Assembly: GCA_031216915.1 (NCBI GenBank)
Contig: CM062297.1
Coordinates: forward strand, 537,004,971-537,068,970
Direction: 5' to 3'
Length of the DNA stretch: 64,000 nucleotides
Source: Pictodentalium vernedei
Lineage: Eukaryota; Mollusca; Scaphopoda; Dentaliida; Dentaliidae
Numbering within the stretch: the first letter of the stretch is position 1; every line of letters starts with the position of its first letter. Below are positions 52,815 through 64,000 of the stretch, piece after piece. The translations under genes were made by a program, and so were the position numbers. Below the pieces are notes generated by a model. The model made no database searches, was not told the origin of the DNA, and saw only the letters and a list, made by a program, of their open reading frames with translations.

Positions 52815-53064
52815 AAGAAATTGACGTCACGGTCGTTGCTCATGCGCTCGGTAAACGCAAGAGGTGTGCAGAGAGAGTACCTGTAATTTCGAGCGCTGGT
52901 CTCGCTCGACCCTTTTTTCGATCTTTTTCGTGCTTTTGCACTCTATTACTTTTGCAACTTGTTTGGAAAAGTTCTCTAAAAGCTTGAGTTAGTTCCGAAG
53001 TAGGGCTTGCACTTACGTTACAGCCAATTGTAAACAATTGTGAGTAGGTTGAAAAGAAAAATAT
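52815..53064. repeat. Right inverted terminal repeat of DIRS family 2
   Basis: It carries TGACGTCACGGTCG, GCTCGGTAAACGCAAG, GTGCTTTTGCACTC and CAATTGTGAGTAGGTTG and pairs with the left end. Gag begins about 280 bp inside it on the minus strand, so this repeat should include the promoter. Confidence 0.88.
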
Positions 53065-53108
53065 ATCTAAATTCATACTCAAGTTATCATCTGGAAACTA
53101 TAAATAGG

Positions 53109-53275
53109 CAGAACAGCATCTGCATTCGAACTGTCATTTTTTATCGCACGAGATCGATTTGGGCAGAGGGATAATACTGAACAAGAAGCCTTAAGCTTCT
53201 CATTCAATATTATTATCCCTCTGCCAAAATCGATCTGAGTGCAGAAAAAAATGACAGAACATGTATGCTGTTCTG
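53109..53275. repeat. Foldback element, about 167 bp
   Basis: The arms CAGAACAGCAT, CTGTCATTTTTTATCGCAC, GATCGATTTGGGCAGAGG and GATAATACTGAACAAGAAG are mirrored around GCCTTAAGC to CAGAACAGCAT-complement at the right end. The mirrored copy has a few substitutions and one small gap. It lies just outside the right end of DIRS family 2. Confidence 0.85.
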
Positions 53276-53302
53276 TATTTATTGCATGCCTAAAGTTTAC
53301 TA

Positions 53303-55387
53303 AATGAAAGTGTCAATGACACTGTAGCTCAACTTGTGTAAGACATGTACATGTATAGTATGTGACTATGTGACACATATCTAGGTAATGATCTAATAAC
53401 AAAGGTACATGTAAAGTATTGTAAAGGTCTGTACATAAATACTGACCTCAGCCTGTAACAAATGTACAGGTAAAGTATTGTAAAGGTGGGTGACAGTTAG
53501 ATGCCTCTAGCCAGAGCCGTATTGAAATGTGCACTTACTGTGTATAAGTAGTACTGAATAAATCAAAGTTTGTCTAACTGACCGCCGTCAGCCATCTTGA
53601 AATTTCGGGCTGCACCCAAAAACACTCATTCTCATCCCAAGGAGATAACAAAGGTACCCAAGAAGTTTCGTGAAGATCGGTTCATAAATACAGCCCCAGC
53701 CTGAGCCGTATTGACATGACATTGTGTACTTACTGTGTATCAGTAGCACTGAATAAATCAAAGTTCATCTAATTTGCATAATTTCTGCACGAGAAACCTG
53801 TATTGTATTGACATGTGTACTAACTGGGTATAAGTGGCACTGAATTAATCAAAGTTCATCTAATTTGCATAATTTCTGCACGAGAAAAAAAACCTGTATT
53901 ATATGTGATACATTCCATGTTACTAAACATTCATTCAAAAATTTATTCAAATTAGAACCTTCATATAGAAGTTCTGTACAAAAAACTCATTGTACCTAAT
54001 TTTGGAATAAAATGGCTGCTGGCAGCCATCTTGAATTTTGGACCACACCCAAAAACACCCGTTCTCGTCCCAAGGTGATAACAAAGGCACCCAAGAAATT
54101 TCGTGAAGATTGGTTCATAAATACAGCCTCTAGCCTGAGCCGTATAGAAGTTGTGTACAAACAAATGATTGGACTTAATTTCGGTACAAAATGGCCACTA
54201 GCAGCCATCTTGAATTTTGGACCACACCCAGAAACACTCGTTCTTGTCCTAAGGTGATAACAAAGGTACTACAGAAGTTTCGTGAAGGTCGGTTCATAAA
54301 TAGACTCTAGCCCAAGCCCTATTGACATGTTCACTTACTGTGTATAAGTAGCACTGAATAAATCAAAGTTCATCTACTTTGCATAATTTCTGCACGAGAA
54401 AAAAATCTGTATTATATGTGATGTATTCCATTTTACTAAACATTCATACAAAAATATATTCAAATCAGAACTTTCATACAGAAGTTCTGTACAAAAAAAT
54501 GACTGCACTAACTAAAGTACAAAATGGCTGCTGGTGGCCATCTTGAATTTCGGACCACACCCAAAACCACTCGTTCTCGTCCCATGGTGATAACACAGGT
54601 ACTCAAGAGGTTTCGTAAAGATCGGTTCATAAATACGGCCTCCAGCCCGAGCCATATTGGCATTTGCAGTTACAGTGCTGAAAGTAACACTAAATAGATC
54701 AAAGTTAGTCTAATTGGCATAATTTATGCACGAGAAAAAACCCTGTATTATATGTGATGTATCCCATGGTACTAAACATTCATACAAAAAATTATTTAAA
54801 TCAGAGCTTTCATATGGAAATTCTGCGCAAAAATCTGATTGCACCTAATATTGTACAAAATGGCTGCCAGTGGACATCTTGAATTTCAGACCGGACCCAG
54901 AAACACTCATTCTTGTCCCACGATGATAACAAAGGCACCCAAGAAGTTTCGTAAATATCGGTTCATAAATACGCCCTCTAGCCCGAGCCGTATTGGCATT
55001 TGCACCTACAGTGCTGAAAGTAACACTAAACAAATCAAAGTTTAATCTAATTTGCATAATTTACGCACAAGAAAAAAAAACCTGTATTATATGTGATGTA
55101 TCCCATGGTACTAAATATTTATACAGAAGTTCTGCGCAAAAATCTGATTGCACCTAATTTTGTACAAAATAGTTGCCAGCAGCCATCTTGAATTTTGGAC
55201 CGGACCCCAAAACACTCGTTCTCGTCCCACGGTGATAACAAAGGTACCCAAGAAATTTATTAAAGATCGGTTCATAAATACGGCCTCTAGCCCGAGCCAT
55301 ATTGAATTTTTGACGGACAGACGGCCAGATAGACGACTGGCCATGGCATAAGCTCAAATTTGACTTACGTCAAAGTTGAGCTAAAAA
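53303..55387. mobile_element. Satellite-bearing element, AAAATGGC/TTGAATTT core, with head
   Basis: The head is AATGAAAGTGTCAATGACAC then TGTAGCTCAACTTG. It is followed by the same text as 1335-1500 (GACATGTACATGTATAGTATG) and then units as in 1341-3333 (AAATGGCTGCTGG, CATCTTGAATTT, GTCCCACGGTGATAAC, AAGTTTCGTAAAGATCGG). The tail GGCCATGGCATAAGC and TACGTCAAAGTTGAGCTAAAAA closes it. It shares its head with the 6271, 8721 and 34815 elements although the cores are unrelated. Confidence 0.75.
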
Positions 55388-57376
55388 GCAATAGCTCACA
55401 TCTAGAGGTCACCCCGAACACATATACCAAGTTTCAAAGTGATCCGATCATAAATGTGCCCTGAAGGGTGTGTTAAAGGGAAATATTGAGGTCTGACTAA
55501 ACTAAGTTCTAAGAACGTTGGCCGCGGCAACATTTTTTGACGGAAATGGAAGAAAATCAACAGCTCCCATATAGATGTCACCCCACACAAGCACACCAAG
55601 TTTGCAAGCGATTCAATCATAAAGGGAAATATTGATGCTTAGCTGCACTAAGTTTTTACTAAGTTCATCGAAGGTCATTGCCAGTGGCAACACTTTTTTA
55701 CGGAAATCGAAGAAAATCGATAGCTCCCATCTGGAGGTAACCCCAAACAAGCATGCAAAGTTTCAAACCAATCCGATCATAAATGTGCCCTGTAGGACAT
55801 GCCAAAGGAATATATTGATGCCTGACTAAACTAAGTTCAAAGATCGTAAGATCGTTGCCAGCAGCAACATTTTTTTGACAGACGGAAATAGAAGAAAATC
55901 GATAGCTCCCATCTAGAAGTTTCAAAGCAATCCGATCATAAATGTGCCCTCTAGGATGTGCCAAAGGGAAATATTGAGGTCTGACTAAACTAAGTTCTAA
56001 AAACGTTGGCCGCGGCAACATTTTTTTACAGAAGTGGAAGAAAATCGATAGCTCCCATCTAGAGGTCACCCCAAATAAGCATGCCAGGTTTCAAAGCAAT
56101 CCAATCATAAATGTGCCCTGTAGGGTGTGCCAAGGGGAAATATTGAGGTCTGACTAAACTAAGTTCTAAGAACGTTGGCTGCGGCAACATTTTTTGACGG
56201 AGATGGAAGAAAATCAATAGCTCCCATCTAGAGGTCACCCCAAACAAGCATGCCAGGTTTCAAAGCAATCCTATTATAAATGTGCCTTGTAGAGTGTTCC
56301 AAAGGGAAATGTTGAGGTTTGACTAAACTAAGTTCTAAGAATGTTGGCCACGGCAACATTTTTTGACAGAAATGGAAGAAAATCGATAGCTCCCATCTAG
56401 AGTCACCCCAAACAAGCATACCAAGTTTCAAAGCGATCTGATTATAAATGTGCCCCGTAGGGTGTGCCAAATGGAAATATTGAGGTCTGACTAAACTAAG
56501 TTCTAAGAACGTTGGCCGTTGCAGGAACCCTGTTTATCATGTCATCTGGGATCATCTCAATACTATATGGCATCCAACTGGGAATTGGGAAATGTCTATT
56601 AATGTTTGTCTATTTTGAAGCCTCTAAGGTTGAAGTGCCCAATTGAATGGCAGCTGTCTGTGGCAACATCTTTTGATGGACGGAAATTGAAGAAAATCAA
56701 TAGCTCCCATCTAGAGGTCTCCACAAACAAACATACCAGGTTTCAAAGCAATCTGATCATAAATGTGCCCTGTAGGGTGTGCCAAAGGGAAATATTGAAA
56801 TCTGACTAAACTGAGTTCTAAGAACGTTGGCCGTGGCAACATTTTTTGACGGAAATTGAAGAACATCGATAGCTCCCATCTAGAGATCACCCCAAACAAG
56901 CATGCCAGGTTTCAAAGCAATCTGATCATAAATGTGCCCTGTAGGGTGTGCCAAAGGGAAATATTGAGGTCTTCTGACTAAACTAAATTCTAAGAACGTT
57001 GGCCGTGGCAAAATTTTTTGATGGAAATGGAAGAAAATCGATAGCTCCAATCTACAGGTCACCCCAAACAGGCATGCCAGGTTTCAAAGCAATCCAATCA
57101 TAAATGTGCCCTGTAGGGGGTGCCAAAGTGAAATATTGAGCTCTGACTAAACTAAGTTCTAAAAACGTTGGCCGCGGCAACATTTTTTTACAGAAGTGGA
57201 AGAAAATCGATAGCTCCCATCTAGAGGTCACCCCAAATAAGCATACCAAGTTTCAAAGAGATCTGATCATAAATGCGACCTGTCAGGTGTGCCAAAGGTA
57301 ATTGTGGACATACGTATACCGACGGACGAGAAGTGATGCCAATAGCTCAGCTTGACTTTGTTAAGTTGAGCTAAAA
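55388..57376. mobile_element. 168-bp-satellite family, third array
   Basis: About eleven diverged units have AATAGCTCCCATCTAGAGG, CAGGTTTCAAAGCAATC, GCCCTGTAGGGTGTGCC and CGTTGGCCGCGGCAACATTT. One unit is interrupted by about 130 bp of foreign text (56520-56645). The array ends GACGGACGAGAAGTGATGCC and a hairpin tail ending GTTGAGCTAAAAATC. It lacks its own head and starts directly after the tail of the previous element. It is more diverged than the 8721 and 34815 copies. Confidence 0.75.
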
Positions 57377-58342
57377 ATCCAATGCTTTATGTAACAATTT
57401 TTCAAATTTTCAAACCAATCAATTTTCTAATACTGGAAAGAGTTGAGTTTGAACAGAAAAATATGCTCTGGTTTTTGCCGGACATGTCCACCTGTGTACA
57501 GTGATAGAAAAACTTGTGCCTTCTGTTTAAAGTCAGTAAAATATAGCATAGTACACAATTTACTGCAGTGGCAATAAACTGAAAAAGATCTGAATGCAGT
57601 TTGTTAACTTTGCTTTCCATGTAACATATTTTTTCAACTGGAACAACAGCAAACATATGAGATACCAAATGCATTTTTGATAAGTGCATTCATTATCTTT
57701 GAGTAGTTCTTGCATTGGGTTCATTATGCAGGGAAGTATGTTAGTCCTCAAATATCAGTTTTTGAATATGAAAAGACAACACTTGCCTTAAAGGTGACTA
57801 CTATTTAGATTTTCTAAGTGTCTATTTTTGAAAAATTAGGAAAAAAGGTGATAACTACACAAAATAATATCTTTATAAACAAAACATGAATTTTTCAAAT
57901 GCATTTTCTGACTTTCAAACCATTAATGCATTGTATTAGAAAGGACAGCATACATTAAAATTTTATATGTGTGTATTTACCGCAGAAAATGAGACGAGGA
58001 TTTACTCAAGATTTGACAAAAAACCACTAATGTCCAAGCGCTGCACAGATGACGAATTTGGAGTTTGGATGCATGGCAAAGATGAACTAAACAAGACTAA
58101 CAGTGAGGGCATCACCACAGATACTCTGAACTATGACCTTAATCTGTGACCTTGACCACCATAAAACAATAAAAAAATTGTGCGCGACACATAGTCTCCA
58201 ACATGTATGCTAAGTTTCAACAAACTCCAACGAAACACCGGAGAGTTATGAACCGGACACAAAAATCTTCCTGACAGACGGACAGGTGGAAATGACAAAC
58301 ACTATATGCACCCGAAAAAAATTTTCCGAGGGCATAAAATAT
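57377..58342. other. Intron sequence ending in an element tail
   Basis: The first 600 bp show nothing recognisable. From about 58080 the text (TGACCTTAATCTGTGACC, AGTTTCAACAAACTCC, ACAGACGGACAGGTGG) and the tail CTATATGCACCCG ... CCGAGGGCATAAAA resemble the tails of the 23334 and 43812 elements. No gene is supported. Confidence 0.5.
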
Positions 58343-59275
58343 TGGATAAATACACTAATGCTATACACTAACATAAAAGTGGAACTGAGGTACTCTGCAG
58401 AATGCTTTGAGTTTTTTGATACAATGATTCAATTATCCAGAGGCAAACTATACACAGACCTATACAGGAAAGCCTTCAATAAGAAATCAAGCTACCCATC
58501 ACATACAAAACGGTCAGTTGTCTTTGGTTTAGGGCTCCATATACAGCGAATCTGCACAAGGCAATCGGACTATCAGGAAAATTGTGATGATTTGAAACGT
58601 CAACTGAGGAGAAGAGGGTATAGCTCAAAATTTATTGAGAGGGAGTTACGGAAGGTTGACGCTATCGATAGGGAAGAACTACTCCAGCAACGGAAGGTAA
58701 AAAATAAGGACAGTGATAGGATACCCTCGTTACAACTTTCAATGATACCTCACCAAACCTAGGGGAAATCACACGCAAATATCTGGATGTATTACACAAA
58801 TCAAGTCGGATGAAGGAAGTATTCAAAGAGCCACCCCTCATATCATACTAGCGAGACAGCAACATCAGTGATATTCTAGTGCATCAGAAAACGAGTAAGC
58901 TGACATCACCACCCACTGAACTATGCCAGGATTCGTGTAGCATGTGCAAAGATTTTATCTTTTGACTCAGTAAGTAGTACGTCTCATACCAACACTTTTG
59001 AATTGTGTAAAAAGGTGAACTGTAAAACTGAGAATTTAATTTATTGTTTGGTGTGTAAGGTTTGTCAGTCAGCGGTATACGTCGGAAAGACTGAAAGGAC
59101 TGCTCACGAGAGATTAACTGAACACTTCAGGGACATTTGGTTGTACGACCATATGCCCAGTTACAATCCCTTTTCCAGACTGGGACATTCATTAAAAGAT
59201 GCTTACTTCAGTATTCTTGAAAAAGTAAATGGGGGTAAGCAATTCAGACTCATACGTGAAGATTACTGGTGAATG
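58343..59275 (+). pseudogene. Penelope-like retroelement, 5'-truncated: RT C-terminal end and GIY-YIG nuclease
   Basis: The first open part (to 58762) matches the C-terminal end of Penelope-type reverse transcriptase: FEFFDTMIQLSRGKLYTDLY, SYPSHTKRSVVFGL and KRQLRRRGYSSKFIEREL. A frame change follows. The linker EPPLISY, a stop, then RDSNISDILVHQK is typical of the family. The second open part (59003-59272) is a GIY-YIG endonuclease domain: LIYCLVCKVCQSAVYVGKTE with the catalytic-type arginine in ERLTEHF. It is transcribed opposite to ERN1. The catalytic YxDD part of the RT is missing, so it is a dead 5'-truncated copy. Confidence 0.88.
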
Positions 59276-60232
<957 letters not shown>

Positions 60233-60592
60233 GGGGGGTGTGGTGGCTCAGTAGGTAGAGGTGAAGGCTTCAAGCCGAGAGGTCCTCGGTTCGAATCCCA
60301 CCTGTGGCAACTGCAATGTGTCCTTGGGAAAGACACTTCACCCCCATCGCCCATGAGGGGGCACGGTGATACTGTGTACTAAGGCGTACTGCACTTCGAT
60401 GTTGTATCTGTCTTCAACCAATGCTAACCCTGCTTGTGTGGAGTTAGTATGTTGGGGAGCTGACAGTTGCTGGCTGTTGCTCAGTGGTTCTCTCCGGGTA
60501 CTCTGGCTTCCTTTACCCGTAAAACTGTCATGGTCATGATTAGCCATTGTGCCAAAATATGTGACCTTAAACACCAATAAATAAATAAATAT
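60233..60592 (+). mobile_element. tRNA-derived SINE with target-site duplications
   Basis: The 5' end is tRNA-like with a polymerase III A box (TGGCTCAGTAGG, 60244-60255) and a B box (GGTTCGAATCC, 60288-60298). A conserved SINE body follows (GTGTCCTTGGGAAAGACAC, TCTCCGGGTACTCTGGC), ending in an AATA repeat tail. It is flanked by ATTGGATGGAAGT (60220-60232) and ATTGGACAGAAGT (60593-60605), a 13-bp duplication with two differences. It is inserted opposite to ERN1 transcription. The tRNA part lacks a proper cloverleaf, so it is not a tRNA gene. Confidence 0.92.
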
Positions 60593-60605
60593 ATTGGACA
60601 GAAGT

Positions 60606-61169
60606 AAAAACAAGTGCAACGCCGATCGCCAGCGATCAGACAACCGTCCCCCACGGTTGGTGGATTACTGTGAAATATATTGATATTTCCTCAATAAAAC
60701 CCAAACAAATAATGATATCAAAGGAACAGCTCAACAAACTAGTCCCAATATTACCCATATTTCTGTGTTTTTACTGGAAGCATCCAAATACCTGTAAAAA
60801 AGTTAAGTAACGCTAACTTGTATAATTTACGCACAAGAAAAAAAACCTGTATAATATGTTATTTATCTTATGTCCCTTCCCTTTACATCTGAAATAAAAG
60901 CATGAAAGCATCTCTGAGATACAGGTGGTAACAGTACACAACACAATACACACAAAAATATTACCCGAGAAAAAGGTTAAGTAAGGCTAATTCCACGCAT
61001 TGCACAAAGTTAAAACTTGGGCTCCCATACCCCACCCCTGCCCATAAACACCATGTGACTGAATACATGTGTATGGTGAGGCGTTTAAATAAGCTATGCC
61101 TGTTCGCCAAACCAAGTTTCTATTTTATGGAAATAAAATTATTGTTTAAAAAAAAAAAAAAAAATATAA
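60606..61169. other. Intron, no gene seen
   Basis: It contains AATTTACGCACAAGAAAAAAA and CTGTATAATATG fragments of the 53303 family, and a poly-A run near 61147-61163. No coding sequence is supported; the exon preceding exon a is not here. Confidence 0.45.
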
Positions 61170-61885
61170 ACCCAGCGACTTGATTTGAACAAACTTGAAT
61201 CTGAACCCCCCCCCCCCCCCTAGATGTTGTATACCGAACATGAAAGGAATCTCAGTGGTTGATCTGAAGAAAAAGATTTTTAAAGAATACTCCACTCATT
61301 GCACAAAGTTAAAACTTGGGAGCCCAAATGTAAACCCTGCGATTCGATTTGAACAAACTTGAATCTGAACACACCCCTCCCCCCCCCCCCCCCCCCAACC
61401 CTCCATAGATGTTGTATACCAAACATGAAAGGATTCTGGATTCTGAGTGGTCAATCTGAAGAAGAAGATTTTGAAAGAAATTTCCTCCAATTGCACCAAG
61501 TTAAACTTTGGGCTCCAATAGAGAGCCCAAATCTTAACCCAGGGACTCAATTTGAACAAACTTGAATCTGACCCCCTAGAGATGTTGTATAACAAATATG
61601 AAAAGATTCTGACTGGTGGATCTCAAGAAGAAGATTTTTTTTAATTTTTGAAAAAATTTATGGGTGCTATCAGAGTTATGCTCCTTCTGGTGTCCTCTGT
61701 GGGCGTGGTAAGTTTATTTGTACAAACTTGAATTGACATATAAGGAACATGCACACAAAATTTGGATCAATTTGGTCGAGTAGTTTGTGAGGAGAAGTCG
61801 ATAATGTAAAGTTCACGACTGACGCCGACGACGGACGACGGACGGCAAGTGATAAGTTAAGCTCTCTTCGGTGAGCTAAAAATCT
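61170..61885. mobile_element. Satellite-bearing element, partial, with tail
   Basis: Three to four units (ACTTGATTTGAACAAAC, TAGATGTTGTATACC, AAGAAGAAGATTTT) contain long C runs at 61206-61220 and 61376-61396. The tail has TTCACGACTGACGCCG, GACGGACGACGGACGG and AAGTTAAGCTCTCTTC with a closing hairpin GGTGAGCTAAAAATC. Confidence 0.7.
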
Positions 61886-62200
61886 GTATGACATGTTATT
61901 TATCTTATGCTGCTAGACCTCCATACCAAACATTATTGAAATTGGAAATGTCGTTCAGAAGTTCTGAGTGTATAACGAATTACATGCAATTTGCAACAAA
62001 AACAAAAATGGCCGGCAGTCGGACATCTTGAATTTTTTTTGGAAAAAAATTGACATGCATCAATTTCTCCTAATGCCCCATCAAATTTTAAAATTTGGAA
62101 CAAAAGCATCAAAGCATCTCTGAGATAAGGTGGTAATAGTACACAACATACCATACTGACCCGTCTTGAAGCCCAGGGGGGTGCGTAGAGTAGAAAAATA
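61886..62200. repeat. Fragment of the AAAATGGC/TTGAATTT family
   Basis: AAAAATGGCCGGCAGTCGG, ACATCTTGAATTTT and the preceding AGAAGTTCTGAGTG correspond to one diverged unit of the 1341 and 53303 families. No gene. Confidence 0.55.
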
Positions 62201-64000
62201 AACAAGAGGCCCCAAGGAGCCTTAATCGCTCACCGGCCAAAGTAGTTCAAAGAAGTATTTGGGGGTCACATTCAGTTAGACATTGTTCATCAACACAACA
62301 AAGGAATGAAGTCATGAGAGACAAATTTTATGGAATTAGGGCCATGGCTTGAACAAACCTGAATCTTACCCCCTTAACGATGTTGCATACCAAATATCAA
62401 AAGCATTCATCTGCTGGATCTGAAGAAGAAGATTTTTAAAGAAAATTCCTCATTTTGAACTAAGTTATCATTCGGGCTCCCACATTGAGCCCAAATATGA
62501 ACCCCGGGACTTGGCTTGAACAAACTTGAATCTCACCCCCTAAGGATGCTGCATGCCAAATATCAAAACATTCCGACTGCTGAATCTGAAGAAGAAGATT
62601 TTTTAAGAAAATTCCTCATTTCGAACTAAGTTACAATTCAAGCTCCCACAGCGAGCCCAAATACGAACCTAACGACATGGCTTGAACAAACTTGAATTTC
62701 ACCCCCCTAAGGATGCTGCATACCAAATATCAAAACATTCTGATTGCTGGATCTGAAGAACAGGATTTTTAAAGAAAACTCCTCATTTTGAACTAAGTTA
62801 TCATTTGGGCTCCCACAGTGAGCCCAAATATGGACCTAGGGACATGGCTTGAACAAACTTGAATCAGATCCACCCCACAATGTTGCATACCAAATATCAA
62901 AAGATTCTGCCTGTTGGATCTGGAGAAGAAGATATTTGAAGAAATTTGCCTGAAATGCGCTGAGTTCGAATTCAAGCTTTTATAGTGAGCCCAAATATGA
63001 ATCCAGGGGGCCGATTTGAACAAACTTGAATCAGATCCACCCCACAATGTTGCATACTAAATATCAAAAGATTCTGCCTGCTGGAACTTGAGAAGAAGAT
63101 TTTCAAAGAATTTGCCTGAAATGCACTAAGTTCGAATTCAGGCTTCTATAGTGAGCCCAAATATGAATCCATGGGGCCGATTTGAACAAACTTGAATCAG
63201 ATCCACCCCACAATGTTGCATACCAAAAATCAAAAGATTCTGCCTGCTGGATCTGGAGAAGAAGATTTTTTAAAAAATTTGCCTGAAATGGACTAAGTTC
63301 GAATTCGAGCTTCTATACTGAACCCAAATATAACCCAGGGGGCCGATTTAAACAAACTTCAATCAGGTTCACCCCACAATGTTGCATAAAAAATATCAAA
63401 GGATTCTGCCTGCTGGATCTGGAGAAGAAGATTTTTTAAGAAATTTGCCTGAAATGCACTAAGTTCAAATTCAGGTTTCTATAATGAGCCCAAATCTGAA
63501 TCCAGGGGGCCGAAAAGAACAAACTTGAATCAGATCCACCCCACAATGTTGCATACCAAATATCAAAAGATTCTGCCTGCTGGATCTGGAGAAGAAGATT
63601 TTTTAAGAAATTTGCCTGAAATGCACTCAGTTCGAATTCGGGCTTCAAGTATAGAGCCCAAATATAAACCCAGGGGGCCGATTTGAACAAACTTGAATCA
63701 GATCCATCCCACAATGTTGCATACCAAATATCAAAAGATTCTGCCTGTTGGATCTGGAGAAGAAGATTTTTTAAGAAATCTGCCTGAAGTGCACTAAGTT
63801 CGAATTCGAGCTTCTATACTGAGCCCAAATATGAATCCAGGGGGCCGATTTGAACAAACTTGAATCAGATCCACCCCACAATGTTGCATACCAAATATCA
63901 ACAGATTCTGCCTGCTGGATCTGGAGAAGAAGATTTTTAAAGAAATTTGCCTGAAATGCACTAAGTTTGAATTCGAGCTTCTATACTGAGCCCAAATATA
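62201..64000. mobile_element. Satellite-bearing element with 167-bp units, running off the window
   Basis: The head AAACAAGAGGCCCCAAGGAG then CCTTAATCGCTCACCGG is like that of the 19018 element. Units repeat GGATCTGGAGAAGAAG at 62916, 63083, 63249, 63416, 63582, 63750 and 63917 (spacing 166-168). They contain GGGGCCGATTTGAACAAAC, CAGATCCACCCCACAATG and TTGCATACCAAATATCAAAA. The units become more alike toward the right edge, suggesting recent expansion. The tail is beyond the window. Minus-strand ORFs here are satellite translations. Confidence 0.8.

Larger units (their letters stand above)
46550..53064 (-). mobile_element. DIRS family 2 retrotransposon, best preserved copy
   Basis: Inverted ends of about 230-260 bp (left to about 46815, right from about 52815) share CTCAAGCTTTTAGAGAAC, GAGTGCAAAAGCACG, TTTACCGAGCGCATG and TGACGTCA. 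The minus strand carries gag, reverse transcriptase/RNase H and an overlapping tyrosine recombinase in the normal DIRS order. The internal complementary region at 46897-46993 repeats both ends. Base composition is visibly more GC-rich than the surrounding intron, suggesting a later arrival than family 1. The lesions I can see are about four frame changes and five in-frame stops over 6.5 kb. Element ends are uncertain by a few bases because of A/T runs. Confidence 0.92.

Noticed and set aside
12711..53064. Retrovirus or LTR-retrotransposon identity for the polymerase genes
   Set aside because: There is no protease, no DDE integrase and no direct LTR; tyrosine recombinase, inverted ends and internal complementary regions fit DIRS elements.
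60233..60305. A tRNA gene with A and B boxes
   Set aside because: The cloverleaf does not form properly and the sequence continues into a SINE body with an AATA tail and target duplications.

Overview
The window is animal DNA, almost certainly from a lophotrochozoan invertebrate. A bivalve mollusc fits best, because the satellite-bearing interspersed repeats have the architecture known from bivalve genomes; the species cannot be read from the sequence. It lies inside one host gene on the minus strand: IRE1/ERN1, the endoplasmic-reticulum stress sensor kinase/endoribonuclease. Three consecutive kinase-domain exons are present (59896-60025, 28734-28893, 8508-8698). They carry the ATP-binding lysine and helix-C glutamate, the hinge, and the HRD/DFG motifs with the activation-loop serines. 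They join in phase and have consensus splice sites. Earlier exons (lumenal and transmembrane part) and later exons (rest of the kinase and the RNase domain) lie outside the window.

The two complete introns, about 20.0 kb and 31.0 kb, are made almost wholly of transposable elements. Five DIRS-type tyrosine-recombinase retrotransposons are recognisable, all coding on the minus strand. Four belong to one family (12711-25216, 21139-23196, 29368-34506, 35132-42146) and one to a second, better preserved family (46550-53064). Each has inverted terminal repeats. The fullest copies also have an internal region complementary to both outer ends, which records the circular-DNA junction. Related empty sites in the same window show insertion without target-site duplication. 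The first element was later invaded by another DIRS copy and by two satellite-bearing elements, so a relative order of insertion can be read.

Most of the remaining sequence is non-autonomous elements with a short head, a core of tandem units (about 140-170 bp), a GACGGACG-like or (ACGT)n stretch, and a hairpin tail. They resemble Helentron-associated or pearl-like elements of bivalves. They occupy most of 1-8449, 8721-10249, 19018-20931, 23334-24957, 25474-27330, 34815-35131 with 42147-43556, 43812-45462, 53303-58342 and 61170-64000. Smaller elements are four foldback palindromes, a 5'-truncated Penelope-like retroelement with a GIY-YIG nuclease (58343-59480, plus strand), and one tRNA-derived SINE with target-site duplications (60233-60592).

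No bacterial-type genes, rRNA, functional tRNA or CRISPR arrays are visible. The only host coding sequence I can support is the three ERN1 exons; all other coding similarity is retroelement debris.
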